Positions 42,791-56,376 are shown, numbered from the stretch's first letter. The stretch is 64,000 nucleotides of DNA from Aristolochia californica (GCA_029961685.1 JARWKL010000004.1:22325610-22389609); one strand, 5' to 3'. Numbers and translations are program-made. Notes: generated by a model from the letters alone, not told the origin.

Positions 42791-43263
42791 TGCTGACAAA
42801 GATTTCTAGACGAGTGAAGCCTGATGAGAACACCCAACGTCCACCACTGAAGGCTGACAGAACATCTAGGATAAGAGCTCCCAACTCTGAGTTTGCATGG
42901 ACAGAACCATCACCAAATGAGACTGACGACACAACCAAGAGCAACAGTTCCAAGCTCTGAGTTTGGTGGACAGAAACACCACCACAAGAGGCTGACAGAA
43001 TAGCCAAGGAGAAGAGCATTAAGCTTTGAGTTTATTGTGAGCAAGAAGACACCAAGGAGGCTGGAAAAATGGGATTGCGGCTCCCTTCTTCTTCTTTACT
43101 ATTTAAACTTAGGGTTAGGTAAATTACAATACAGCCCATGGGCTAAATACAATGCAACCCAACCCAACTAATCCCTTTCTAATTAACCTATGTACATGTC
43201 ATAATTTATACAAAAAATATTAACATAAAACTTATCTTATATACATTCCAACATATGGTAACA
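42791..43263 (-). repeat. Copia LTR (second family), 3' LTR
   Basis: 473 bp. Reverse-strand termini are TGTTACCATATG and TTTGTCAGCA. A polypurine tract (reverse strand TTTGAGGGGGGA, 43264-43275) adjoins it. The outer part contains repeated GCTGACAGAA-containing segments of about 60 bp. Confidence 0.7.
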
Positions 43264-43297
43264 TCCCCCCTCAAATTGATGTTGGGAAGTCAACTAG

Positions 43298-44930
43298 TTA
43301 CAATTTGCCAATATGAAAATTATGTTGGGGTTGAGACAATGCTTTGGTGAAGACATCAACCATTTGAAGATCCAAAGAGATGTATGGAAGAGATATTACC
43401 CGGCGCTCCAAAGTGTCATGGATAGAGTGACAATCAACCTCAATGTGATTGGTGCGCTCATGAAAAACACTGTTGGCAACAATCAGAATAGCACTCCTAT
43501 TATCCGCATGGAGAGGTATAGGGATAGTCTGAAGAACAGAGCTCAACAAGAAGACTGCGTTGCCATATAATTTTAGAACACACAGTAGACATAGCATGAT
43601 ACACGGCCTCTATAGAGGACTTGGACACCCGGTCTTGTTTCTTACATTTCCAAGAAATCAATGCATCCCCTAAAAACACACACCAACCTGTAGTAGAGCG
43701 ATGGGTATCGGGGCACCCAGCCCAATCAGCATCATTGTAGGTATCAAGTCGAAGCATGTAGCCTATAGAAAAGAATAATCCATGGGTAGGAGAACCTCGC
43801 AAATAGTGGATGATGTGCTAAACTACCGCAAGATGAAGATGCTGAGGAGAAGACATAAATTGACGAACCTGATGAACGACACAGGAGATGTCGGGATGAG
43901 TTGTGGTCAAGTATATGAAACTCCCAACTAGGCATCGATAGATAGTAGGATCATCAAGAAGAGCCCTTCATTTTTCCTGTATTTGACATTGACATCCATA
44001 GGAGTAGCGATCAATGAAGTGTCCTCCAAACTAGATAGAGTAATAATATCTTGAATATACTTATGATGGTTTAAGAAAATACCGTTGGGTCGATGACGTA
44101 CTTCCATCCCTAAGAAGTACGTGAGCTGGCCAAGATCCTTCATAAGAAAAGTTGCATGCAACACCTGCTGAAGCTTAGTAATTAGGCTAGAGTCAGTGCC
44201 AGTAATGATAATGTCATCCACATAAACCAAGAGAATGACCATGCCCGCGATAGATTTGTGATAGAAGATAGAGGAATCATACTAACTCTATGTAAACTTG
44301 TGGAGAATAAGTGTACCGTGAAACTTGTCAAACCAATCTCAGGAGCTTGCTTAAGCCCATATAGAGGATGGCATAGATTGCAGACAACATTAAGAGAAGA
44401 AGTAGTCATACCAGAGGGAAGCTTCATGTAGATATCCTCTTGTAGATCACCTTGGAGAAAGGCATTCTTTACACCCATCTGATGCAGTGGCCAAGACTGT
44501 GAGGCTGTAATGGCTAATATGGTTCGAAATGTGGTCATCTTGGAAACTGGAGCAAATGTATCCTCATAATCAATCCTATATTTCTGCTTGTTCCCCAGCG
44601 CTACAAGGCTGGCTCTGTATAGATCCAAAGGTCCATCTGAATGCAGCTTGATAGAAAAAACTCATTTACTCCCAAGAGGCCAAATAGCAGGATGTGGAGG
44701 GGGGTGGGGGGTGCGGTAACAATATCCCAAGTGTGATTCTCCTCTAGAGCTTGTAGTTTTGTTTGCATTGCCTTTTGCCAACACTCATGTGACATTGCAT
44801 CTTTGTAGCAAGAGAGCATAGAAATAGAAGATAAAGTAGTTGCAAGAGATACATGGGAGGAGAAACCATACCTATCAGGGGTCGAGAAGGGCGAGTAGAC
44901 CGGCGAAGAGTGGTGAACCTGTACAAATCT
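43298..44930 (-). pseudogene. Copia reverse transcriptase and RNase H (second family)
   Basis: Reverse strand in order: ECWQKAMQTKLQALEENHTW (44780-44720), KQKYRIDYEDTFAPVSKMTT, GVKNAFLQGDLQEDIYMKLP, then LLVYVDDIIITG (44235-44200) with an intact YVDD. After that come LTYFLGMEV, TPMDVNVKY and an RNase H part with DADWAGCPDTHRSTTGWCVF, SKSSIEAVYHAM, LHADNRSAILIVANSVFHER and MVDVFTKAL. Frameshifts occur near 44330, 43930 and 43540. No gag, protease or 5' LTR remains. Confidence 0.88.
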
Positions 44931-45020
44931 TGTGTATTTTTGTTTGCTTGATTTTCCTTTCTTCTACGATTGTTGTTGTTGCACTCGTTAGTTTTGAATT
45001 AGGGTGTCTAATCCCTAACA

Positions 45021-47240
45021 ATTTTTTCTAGGAAAATTTTGAGGTAAATATTTTTTTTTTGAAACAAATTACTTTGTCCCACTATATGGCCTTTTTCCAG
45101 AGTATTTTTAGAAAACAATGGAAAATATTTCTAATAAAAATATGTCTCCAAGGACGATTAGTGCCTCATGTTTCCTCGAAACACTTTTCAAGATGAAAAT
45201 TCTTACCAGGAAAATTTTCTTGAAACAAATTACTTTCTAAAAGTACAAGGCCTTGGTAGTTCATTTTTTCAGGGAACGTTGGAAAAATATTTTTAGTAAA
45301 AATATGTTTATGGGGACCATTAGTGCCTCATGTTTCCAAGAAACACTTTTCTAGCAGAAAATTCTTACAAGAAAATTTGTTGGTAAGACAATTTTTTCGT
45401 AATCAAATTACTTTCACTATAAGGCCTTGTTAGTGCATTTTTTAGCAAACGTTGAAAATTCTTACCAGAAAAATATGTAGTAAGGCAATGTTTTGCTGAA
45501 ACAAATTTCATTTTACAAATTTCTGGCCTTGTTAGAGCCGTTTTTTTAAAGAAATGTTGGAATATTATTTTGTAGTAAATATACATCTCTAGGGACCATT
45601 AATGCCTCATGTTTCCAGGAAACACTTTTCTAGCTAAAAATTATTTCTAAGAAAATTTTGTGGTAAAGCTATTTTTACTTAAACAAATTACATTCTATAA
45701 CATTATGGCCGTCTTAGTGCTTTTTGTTTTTCAAAAAACATTGGAAAAATATTTTTTAGTAACTCCTTGGATCATTAGTGCTTCAAGTTTCCCCGAAACA
45801 CTTTTCTAGTTAAAATTTCTTACCTTGAAAATTTTTAGGTAAGGCATTTTTTTATGAAACTAATTACTTTCTACAACTACAAGGTCTTGTTAGTTCCTTT
45901 GTTCATTAAATGTTGGAAAAATAGTTCTTGTTAAAATACGTCTCCAGGAACCATAAGTGCCTCAAGTTTCCTAGAAACTCCTTTCTAGTCGAGAATTCTT
46001 AACAAGAAAATTTTGTGCTAAGAAATGTTTTGCTATAAAAAATTATTTTCTACAACTATAAGGTGTTGTTAGTGTATTTTTAAGGAAACATTGGAAAAGT
46101 ATTTCTAGTAAAAATACAACTCTAGAGACCAATAGTTCCTCATATTTCCTCGAAACACTTTTCAATATGAAAATTCTTACCAAGAAAATTTTGCTGAAAC
46201 AAATTAATTTCTACAACTACAAGACCTTGTAAGTGCATTTTTTTTAGGAAAAGTTGGATAAGTATTTCTAGTCAAAATTCATCTGCATGGACCATTAGTG
46301 CTTCATGTTTTCTGGAAACACTTTTCTAGCCAAAAATTCTTACTAGGAAATTTTTTTGGTAAGCCATTTTTTTTCTAAATAAAATAACTTTCAAATACTA
46401 TAAGACCTTGTTGTGGTAAGAATTTTTTGCCAAAATAAATTACTTTCTATAACATTATGGCCTTGGTAGTGCCTTTTTTCCAGGAAACATTGGAAAAATA
46501 TTTTCTAGTAAAAATACGTCTCCTTGGACCATTAGTGCCTCATGTTTCCTTGAAAAACTTTTGTAACTAAAAATTCTTTCGTCTAAATTTTTTTTCTGAA
46601 ACTAATTACTTTCTACTACTTTTAGGGCTTATTAGTGCCTTTTTTCTTAAAATGTTGGTAAAGTATTTCTTGTAAAAATACATCTCTAGGGACCATAAGT
46701 GCCTCATGTTTATTGGAAACACTTTTCTAGCAGAGAATTCTTACCAAAATTATTTTTTATAGAGCAATTTTCGCTGAAACAAATTACTTCCTACAACTAG
46801 AAGGTCCTGTTAGTGCATTTTTTCTGCAAACATTCAAAAAATATTTTAAGTTAGGATACGTCTCCAGGGATCATTAGTGCCTCATGTTTCTTGGAAACAT
46901 TTTTCTAGTCGAAAATTATAATTCATAAAACAATTTTTACAGAAACAAATTACTTTATACAACTATATGGCCTTGTTACTGAATTTTTATTTGAAACATT
47001 GGAAAAGTATTTCTAATAAAAATATTTCTCATGATAAGTACCTCATGTTTACTAGAAATACTTTTCTAGCTGAGAATTTTTACTAGGAAAATTTTGTGGT
47101 GAGGTAATTTTTGTTAAAACAAATTACTTTCTACAATTATAAGGCCTTGTTAGTGACATTTAAAAGAAATTTTGGGAAACTATTTTTAGTAAAAATACGT
47201 CTCCAGGGACCATAAGTGCATGTTTCCTGGAAACACTTTT
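45021..47240 (+). repeat. Satellite of about 180 bp, segment 2
   Basis: About 12 monomers in the same orientation as segment 1. Shortened variants occur near 45430-45480 and 46400, each right after a monomer with a variant AATCAAATTACTTT or AATAAAATAACTTT block. Confidence 0.93.
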
Positions 47241-47587
47241 TGTTTGAAGATGGGCACCAGCTCACACGACCAGGGAAGGCCCACATATCTAAGAGTATTA
47301 TAAGAGAGACCACTACCCCCTTATAACTCACAAAGGCATCATTATCTTACCATCACGTCCTAGAAGAGTTCTAATTTGAGTTATGTTTGTGTTTTATCTA
47401 TATTGAGTTATTTAATTATTCTAGGACTTATCTTTAAGTGTTAGAGATTGGGTGTAATTGGGACAAAGGTAGTTTTATTATAACCGGACACTACTACCTT
47501 CCTCTATTATAAATAGAGGTTCATGTACTTTGATTATAATAAGTTAATGAAGTCAATGAAGTATTTCTATTTTCCTTAAATTCAATA
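47241..47587 (+). repeat. Family B solo LTR in the satellite
   Basis: 347 bp from TGTTTGAAGATG to AAATTCAATA, shorter than other B LTRs by an internal deletion of about 90 bp. Exact duplication CTTTT on both sides (47236-47240 and 47588-47592). Confidence 0.92.
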
Positions 47588-50500
47588 CTTTTCTAGCAGT
47601 ATATTCTTACTAGGTAAATTTTGTGGTAAATCAATTTTGGCTACAACAAATTACTTTCTCTAACTATAAGGCCTTTTTCGGGTATTTTTTCATGAAATGT
47701 TAGAAATCTATTTCTAGTAAAAGTATGTCTCTAGGGACCATTAGTTCCTGATGAGCCCTGGCAAAACATTTCTAGTTGAAAATTCTTACTAAAAAAATTT
47801 TTTGGTAAGACAATTTTTGGTGAAACCACCGTACTTTCTACAAATATAAGGCATTGTTTGTGCATTTTTTAAGGAAACATTGGAAATGTATTTCAAGTAA
47901 AAATACATCTTTAGAGATATTTAGAACCTCATGTTTCCTGGAAACACTTTTCTAGCTAAAAATTCTTACCAGGAAAATTTTGTGGTAAGGCAATTTTTAT
48001 TAAAACAAATTACTTTCAAAATTTATAAGAGCTTGATAGAGCCTTTTTTAAGGAAAAAATGGAAAACATAAATTTAGAAAAAATACATCTCTAGGGTCCA
48101 TTAGTGACTCATCTTTGTTGGAAACACTTTTCTAGCATAAAATTTTTACATGACAATTTTGTGGTAAGACAATTTTTGCTGAAACAAATTATGTTTTACA
48201 ACTATAACGCCTTGTTAGTGCATTTTTTTCAGGAAATGTTAGAAAATATTTCTAGTATAAATACATCTCCAAGGACTATCTCTTGTTTCCTGGAAACACT
48301 GTTCTAGCAAAAAAATCTTACTAAAATTTGTTTTGGTAAGTCAATTTTTGCTGAAATAAATTAATTTCTAAAACTTTAACCCCATGTTAGTGCCTTTTTA
48401 TGGAAAAATTAGAAAAGTACTTCTAGTAATAATATGTCTCCACAGACCATTAGTGCCACATGTTTCTTGGAAACACTTTTGTAGTCGAAAACAATTACTA
48501 GGAAAAATTTGTGGTAAGGAAATTTTTGCTAAAACAAATTACTTTCTACAACTATTAGGACTTTTTAGTGCCTTTTTTTCAGGAAACATTGGCAAAGTAT
48601 TTCAATTAAAAATACGTCTCTAGGGACAATTTTGTAGGAAAATTCTTTGCAACAAAATTTTGCTAAAAAAAATTACTTTCTACTACTAAAAGACCTTGTT
48701 AGTACATTATTTAGGAAACATTGTAAAAGTATTTATAGTAAAAATACCTATCCAGGGACCTTTAGTGCTTCATGTTTCCTTGAAAAAAATTTCAAGCAAA
48801 AAATTCTTACAAGGAAAATTTTACTAAAACTAATTACTTTGTACAACTACAAGGCTTGTTAATGTATTTTTTAGAAAATGTTGGAAAAGTATTTCTAGTA
48901 AAACCACGTATGCAAGAAAAACGTTTCTAGCTGAAAATTCTATCTTGGAAATGTTTTTGCTCAAGGCGTTTTTTCTGAATCAAATTACATTTTACAACTA
49001 TAAGGCCTTCTTAGTGCTTTTTTTTTTCAGGAAATGTTGGAAAAGTATTTCTAGAAAAAAAATATCTCCAGGGACCATTAGTGCCTCATGTTTCCAGGAA
49101 ACACTTTTCTAGCGGAAAATTATTAAAAAGAAAATTTTGTGCTAAAACAATTTTTACTAAAACAAATAACTTTCTGCAACTTTATGGCCTTGTTCGTGTA
49201 CTTTTTTAGTAAACCTTGGAAAAGTATTTGTAGTCAAAATATGTGTCCATGGACCATTAGTGCCTCCTGTTTCCCTCTAAACACTTTTCAAGTTGAAAAT
49301 TTTCTACTCAAAAATTTTTTCTGAAACAAATTACTTTCTACAACTACAAGGCTTTGTTATTGTATTTTTTCTTGAAACATTGGAAAAATATTTCTTTTAA
49401 AAATATATCTATAGGGACCATTAGTGCCTCATGTTTCCTGAAAACACTTTTCTAGCGAAAAATTCTTACTAGGTAAATTTTTTGGTAAGCCAACTTTTTT
49501 TTGAATCAAATTACTTTTAACAACTATAAGGCCTTGTAAGTGCATTTTTTTTGGAAACATTGAAAAATTTGACCAGGAAAATATTGTGGTATGGCAATTT
49601 TTGGTGGAGAAAATTACATTTTAACCCTATAAGGCCTTATTAGTGCCTTTTTTAGGAAATGTTGGAAAATTATTTCTTGTAATAATATGTCTCCAGGGAC
49701 CATTAATGCCTCATGTTTATTGGAAATACTTTTCTAGCAAAACATTTTACCAGGAAATTTTTTGAGGTAAAACATTTTTTGCTAAAACAAATTACTCTCT
49801 ACATCTATAAGGCCTTGTTGATATATTTTTTAAAGAAACGTTGGAAAAATATTTCTAGTAAAAATATGTGTCCAAGGATCATTAGTGCATCATGTTTACA
49901 CGAAGCACTTTTCGAGCTGAAAATTCTTACCAGTAAAATTTTGTTGAAACAAATTACTTTCTACAACTACAAGGCCTTGTTAGTGTATTTTTTCAAGAAA
50001 CATTGGAAAAGTATTTCTAGTAAAAATACGTCTGTAAGGACCATTAGTGACACATGTTTCCTAGAAACACTTTTCTAGCTAAAAATTCTTACTTGGAAAA
50101 ATTTTTATTAGGCAAATGTTTCTGAATCAAATTACTTTGAACAACTAAAGGCCTTGTTAGTGCATTTTGTTTTTGGAAACGTTGAAAATTCAGACCTAGA
50201 AAAATAGGTGGTAAGGCAATTTTTACTGAAATAAATTACATTTTACAACTTTAAGGCTTTGTTGGAGCCTTTTTTCAAGAAAAGTTGGTAAAATATTTGT
50301 AGAAAAAATATGTGTCTAGGGACCATTAGTGCCTTATATTTCCTTGAAACACTTTTCTAGCCTAAAATGCTTACAAGGAAAATTCTGTGGTAAGACAATT
50401 TTTGCTGAAACAAATGACCTTCTATAACTGTATGGCCTTGTTAGTGCCTTTTTTTTTTAAGGAACATTGGAAAAATATTTTCACTTTTCTAGTTGAAAAT

Positions 50501-51529
50501 TCTTATCTAGAAAATTTTGAGGTATAGCAATTTTTACTGAAACTAATTACTTTCTACAACTTTATGGCCTTGTTAGTTCCCTTATTCATGAAACGTTGGA
50601 AAAATAATTCTTTTAAAAATACGTCTCCAAGGACCATAAGTGCATATTTTATGGAAACACATTTCTAGCAAAGAATTCTTACCTGGAAAATTTTGTGGTA
50701 ACACAATTTTTTTTGAAACAAATTACTTTCTACAACTACAAAGCCATGGTTGTACCTTTTTTTAGGAAACATTTGCACAGTATTTCTTGTGAAAATGTCT
50801 CTAGGGACCATAACTACATCTTTCTTGAAAACACTTTTCTTGTTAAAAATTCTTATGTGGAAAATTCTTTGGTAAGCCAATTTTTGCTTAAAAAAATTAC
50901 TTCCTGCAACTATAAGGTCATGTCAGTGCATTTTTTCAAGAAACATTGGAAAATTATTTCAAGTAAAAATATGTCTCCTAACAACATAAGTGCCTCATGT
51001 TTGTTGGAAAAACATTTCTAGCTAAGAGTTTTTACCAGAAAATTTTTGTGGTGAGGCAATTTTTCTGAAACAAATTACTTTCTACCACTATAAGACCTGG
51101 TTAATGCCTTTTTTGTAGTAAATATTGGAGAAATACTTTTAGTAAAAACACGTCTCTAGGGACCACTAGTGCATGTTTCTAGGAAACGTTTTCTAGCAGA
51201 AAATTCTTACTAGGAAAATTGTGGTAAGTCATTTTTTGGTGAAGCAATTTAGTTTCTCCAACCATATAGCTTTTTTCTTGTATTTTTCATAAAACATTTG
51301 AAAAATATTTCTAGTAAAAATATGTCTCCATGGACCATTAGTGCCTCATGTGTTCTGGCAACACATTTCTAGATGATAATTTTGTGGTATGTAATTATTG
51401 GTGAAACCACAATACTTTGTACAACTATAAGGCATTGTTTGTGCATTTTTTGAGGTAACACTTTTCAAGCAAAAAATTCTTACCTCAAGTTTCCTAGAAA
51501 CACTTTTCAAGCAAAAAAACCTTACCTAG
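47588..51529 (+). repeat. Satellite of about 180 bp, segment 3
   Basis: The longest uninterrupted block, about 22 monomers. It contains the 160-bp class near 48820, 49310 and 49935, and truncated monomers near 49560 and 50180. Confidence 0.95.
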
Positions 51530-53451
51530 TGTTGGAAGATAGGGCCCAAGCCCACACGACCAAGGAAGGCCCACATATATAAGAGTATTATAAGATAGGC
51601 CACATGACCAAAGAAGATCCACAAGATGGGCCCAAACCCATAAGAAGTAGGACCCACAATGGTTACCATGAGCTGGCATCCTTATCACATCAGTAGGAAA
51701 ATCAAGAAGGTTTCACAAAAGTATCTTATCTTATGGTCACGTCAAATAAGAGTTTTATTTTGAGTTATGTTTGTCTTTTATCTATATTGAGTTATTTAAT
51801 TATGTTAGGAACTATCTTTAAGTGTTAGAGTTTGGGTGTAATTGGGACAAGGGTAGTTTTATTGTAATTGGACTCTACTACCTTCCTCTATTATAAATAG
51901 AGGTTTATGTACTCTGAATACAAAAAGTTATTGATGTCAATGAAGTATTTAACTTTTCCATGACTTCAACGTGGTATCAGAGCAGGTTCTGTGAGTTGAC
52001 TTGGTCAACTTACGGAGGTAATGTGATCCTTTTCTCTAAACCCTAAACCCTAAGTCTAGTTAGTAGTTATTTTTTTCAATCCCTATACTGTAGATTTCCT
52101 TACGATTTTTACCTCTATACGGAGTTTTTCATATTAAAAATTATATATTTACAGAAATATATTTTAGTCTACTTTCCAAATAAAAATGATTTGTTCCAAT
52201 CGGAGTTATCTACAGAAAGATGTCAATATTTGAATGAGCGAAGATCAGATTGCAAAAAGGTTCAAGCAACAACAACAATCTTCATATTGCGAGGTATTTT
52301 TTGCTATCAAGAACCAAACTTTATATGGTGAAATATATATATCAAAAGAAATATCTGTAAGTCTATTCTTTAACTATTCAACCAATTTTTTTATCTGAGG
52401 TATCTACAAAGATAAATCAATATTTGAAACAGCAAAGGTCAGATTGAAAAAGAGGTTCGACCGGCAACAAAAAGCTTCAAATTCTGAGGTAATTTATGCT
52501 ATCAAGAAAGAGACTTTATATGGAGAATTATATATCAAAAGAAATATACGTAAGTTTATTTTCTTACCTATTCAACCAATCCTTAGTATGATCTTTTTAT
52601 AAGGAGATATTGATCTTTGAAGAGTCAATGATCATTATGGAAAAAACTGGAGAAATAGTATTTAGTTCGACTAGATGACAGAGATCGAAATATATCAGAT
52701 TATTTATCTTCTGAAAATTATATTTTATGAAGCTAAGTTATAATTGGATGAAATATATTTAAGTCTACTTTTAGAAGGAAAACATTTCATGTCAATCTGA
52801 TCTATATTGAAAGATATATTCGAATTGGAAGAATCAAAGGTCATGCTGGTATTCTGTTACATTGAAAATCCTAATTTAAGCCAATTGTTTTGCGTCACTA
52901 TTTGAGTTGATATATCAGAAAAATATCTCACTTCTCCCTGGTTTGAGGGCTTATTTATACATCTCACTTATTTTGGCTTATTGCTACATCTATGATATTT
53001 GGTTCAAGTTGCGATCACTTATGATACTTGGTTCAAGCTGGAATCACTTATTGCTACATCTATGATATTTGGTTTGTGTTATATGTGTTGGAAGATGGTT
53101 GTGTTATATACAGTTACTGCTATTATGTCTCTTTGGGGACACTATTTTATGGGTTCTCTTTCGTGTTCTATATCACAATTAGGAAACCATGACGGAGGAA
53201 CTTATTATCAAACATAACTCAAACTAAAACTCTTCTTTGACGTGACCGTAAGATAAGATACTTGTGCGAGTCCTTCTTGATCTTCCAACTAATGTGATAA
53301 GGATGCCAGCTCATGGTAATCACTGTGGGTCCTACTTCTTATGGGTTTGGGCCCATCTTGTGGGCCTTCCTTGGTCGTGTGGCTCATCGTATAATAATCT
53401 TAGATATGTGGGCCTTCCTTGGTCATGTGGGCTCGAGCTTATCTTCCAACA
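51530..53451 (+). mobile_element. Rearranged family B element (B3) with inverted LTR end
   Basis: A forward LTR (51530-51971), primer site (51972-51983), hairpin and telo-box lead into normal B internal sequence up to about 53208. The sequence then passes directly into 243 bp of B LTR in the opposite orientation (53209-53451, ending ATCTTCCAACA). The block thus starts TGTTGGAAGAT and ends with its reverse complement. The 58-bp array is missing. No target duplication was found. Confidence 0.88.
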
Positions 53452-54708
53452 TAACTAGAAGGCAACATTAGTGTTTTTTTAGGAAACGTTGGAAAAGTAT
53501 TTCTAGTAAAATTATGTCTCCAGGGACCATTACTGCCTCATGTTTCCTGTAAACGGTTTTTTAGATGAAAATTCTTACCTTGAAAAGTTTTTGGATAGGA
53601 ATTTTTGCTGAACAAAATTATTTCTACATCTATAAGGCCTTGTTAGTGCCTTTTTTTTTAGGAAATGTTGGAAAAATATGTCTAATAAAAATACGTCACC
53701 AGAGACCATTAGTACCTCTTGTTTCTCTCAATCACTCTTGTAGAAAAAAATTTATACCAGGAAAATTTTTTGTCAGGCATTTTTTTATGAAACAACTATA
53801 AGTCCTTGTTAGTGCATTTTTATCAAGAAACGTTGGAAAAGTATTTCTAGTAAAAATTTCTCCAGGGACCATTAGTGCCTCATGTTTCTTGGAATTACTT
53901 TCGTAGCAAAAAATTCTTACTAGGAAAAATTTCTTGTGACACAATTTTTGCATAAACAAATTACTTTGTAAAATTATAAGGCCTTTTAGTATCATTTTTC
54001 AGGAAACGTTGGAAAAATATTTATTTTAAAAACTACCTCTTCTGAGATCATTAGTGCCTAATGTTTCTTGGAAATTTTATTGAAGGTGAAAATTCTTACG
54101 AGTAAAATTTTGCTGAAATAAATTACTTTCTACAACTATAAGTCCTTGTTAGGGCATTTTTAAGGAAATGTTGGAAAAATATTATTAGTAAAAATACGTC
54201 TCTAGGAACCATTATTGCCTCATGTTTCCTGGAAACACTTTTCTAGCTGAAAATTCTTACTAGGGAAATTTTGTCGAAACAAATTGTATTCTACAACTAT
54301 AAGGTCTCTTTAGTGCCTTTTTTCAGGAAACGTTGGAAAAGAATTTCTAGTAAAAATATGTCTGGGACTATTAGTACCCCTTGTTTTCTAGAAACGTTTT
54401 TCCAAATTAAAATTTTTAGTATGAAAATTTTGAGGTAGACAATTTTTTTTGAAGGAAATTACATTTTACAATTATAAGGCATGGTTTGTGTATTTTTTCA
54501 GGAAACGTTGAAATTTTTTTGTCAAAATATTTCTTGAGGGACCATTAGTGCCTCATGTTTTCTAGAAACACTTTTCAATCCAACAATTCATACCAAGAAA
54601 TTTTTTTGAAACAAATTATTTTCAACAACTATAAAGCCTTGTTAATGCAAATTTTCAGAAAGCGTTGGAAAAGTATTACTTGTGAAAATAAGTCTCCAGT
54701 AACCATTA
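53452..54708 (+). repeat. Satellite of about 180 bp, segment 4
   Basis: About seven monomers. The first is cut about 50 bp out of phase relative to the end of segment 3, indicating a deletion at the B3 site. Confidence 0.93.
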
Positions 54709-54935
54709 TGTTAAATTTTGGAGCGTAATCAATATGCCCTATGTTGAGTTAGGCGCTGTTGCTATGGTTTTATCACTCAGAATAAGATCCTCAATTGGCG
54801 ACCGAGAAGAGGTTAGAGAAAAACCACCTATAAGCATGTGCGATTTTTCTTGTAAACTATTTCATCTTTATAGTAGATTACTACAGCGACGGAAGACAGG
54901 ACGTAGTCTCACCTTGAGGCAAACCTATATAAATA
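54709..54935 (+). repeat. Copia LTR fragment
   Basis: TGTTAAATTTTGGAGC and later TTCTTGTAAACTATTTCATC, the same LTR family as 41358-41550. It is cut by the LTR beginning at 54936. Confidence 0.65.
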
Positions 54936-55074
54936 TGTTGAATTTAGGACCCATTACTGATATTTCGAGCAAGGTGAGAGAGGGAAAAAGAAAAAGAAGG
55001 AGAGAGAAAGCTCTCGGGTAGAGAAGAGAGAAGAAGAAAAAAGAAGAAAGAGTATATGCAAGAAGAGAACTCTA

Positions 55075-55114
<40 letters not shown>

Positions 55115-55472
55115 ACTCCTTCCTTTGATGATTTTATTCCAAGTACAAGCTCCTCTATTCATAGTAGAGGAGTGATAGAGTCCAAGATCACATTCCAAAG
55201 ATAACTCACCTAATTTAGAAGTCTAACATTTAACTCTAACCCTTCTATAAGGACGTGACCCTAGACTGAAGATGCCAGCTATGCTATATCTTTGTGGGTC
55301 CCACTTGATTTTCCAGCTCATGTGATAAGGATACCATCTCATGGTATCTTTGTGAGTCCCACTAGATCTTAAAATCTTCCAACTCATTCAAATTGTGTGA
55401 TGACTTCTCTTGGCTTCTCACGTCCTCATGGTGGGTCCCACCAGCTCGTGCAACCATGGTGGGTCCCACATT
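54936..55472 (-). repeat. P-family copia solo LTR
   Basis: It matches the P1 LTR in reverse orientation (forward-strand start TGTTGAATTTAGGACCC; end region CATGGTGGGTCCCACATT) but lacks the last bases TGTAACA. A GA repeat of 33 bp (55078-55110) lies in it. A 40-bp satellite scrap follows to 55513. Confidence 0.85.
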
Positions 55473-55513
55473 TTTCTTGTAGAAAATACTTACCAGGGAA
55501 ATTTTGTGGTATT

Positions 55514-56376
55514 TTTTGGATGATAGGCCCAAGCCCACACGATCAATAAAGGAAAACATATCTATGAGTATTATAAGATGGGCCACACAACCAAGGAAGG
55601 TCCACAAGATGAGCCCAAGCATATAAGACCATGATTACCACATGCTAGCATGTTTATCATATAAGTTGGAAGATCAAGAAGGACTCACAAAGACATCTTT
55701 ATCTTATGGTCACATCCTAGAAGAGTTCTAGTTTTGAGTTATGTTTGTCTTTTATCTATATTGAGTTATTTAATTATTCTAGGACTTATCTTTAAGTGTT
55801 AGAGTTTGGGTGTAATTGGGACAAGATAGTTTTATTGTAATTGGACTCTACTACCTTCCTCTATTATAAATAGATGTTCATGTACTCTAATTATAATATG
55901 TCAATGAAGTTAATGAAGTATTTTATCTTTTCCATAAATTCAACATGGTATCAGAACAGGTTCTATGAGTTGACTTGGTCAACCCAGAAAGATAATGAGA
56001 TCCATTTCTCTAAACCCTAAACCCTAAGTCTAGGTTCATGGTTTTTTTTAAGTCCCTACACCTATAGTTTTCTTTGATTTTTTCACTTCTATACTGAGAT
56101 TTTCATATTGAAAATTATAAATTGATGGAAATATATCTGAGTCTACTTTCTAAGGAAAAATTATTTTTTTCGATCGGAGTTATCTACAAAGAGAAATTGA
56201 TATTTTAATGATCGTAGATCATATTACGAAAGAGGTTCGAGCTGCAGCAAAAAGTTTCAATTTCAAAGATATTTTATGCTATCAATAACGAAACTTTATT
56301 TGGAGATATATATATTAAAAGAAATATCTGTTAGTATATTATCTTAAATATTCATTCAATTTTAAATTGGAGTTAT
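55514..56376 (+). mobile_element. Truncated family B element (B4)
   Basis: LTR 55514-55945 (start degraded, end TTCAACA), primer site TGGTATCAGAAC, hairpin (55967-55985), telo-box (56011-56027) and about 350 bp of the internal repeat. It ends abruptly where satellite resumes; there is no 3' LTR. Confidence 0.87.

Larger units (their letters stand above)
41358..45020 (+). mobile_element. Truncated copia element carrying a second, inverted copia piece
   Basis: A forward LTR fragment and IN-RT remnant (41358-42790) are followed by a reverse-strand copia fragment (42791-44930). Then comes a short tail ending CCCTAACA (44931-45020). Satellite on both sides is at the same point of the same monomer variant (GTTGAAATTTCT before; ATTTTTTCTAGG after). 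The whole block is therefore probably one insertion into the satellite that later received the second element and lost sequence. Confidence 0.6.

Noticed and set aside
53209..53451. Reading the inverted LTR piece as an independent solo LTR
   Set aside because: It lacks half of its length and has no flanking duplication; it is better described as part of the rearranged B3 block.
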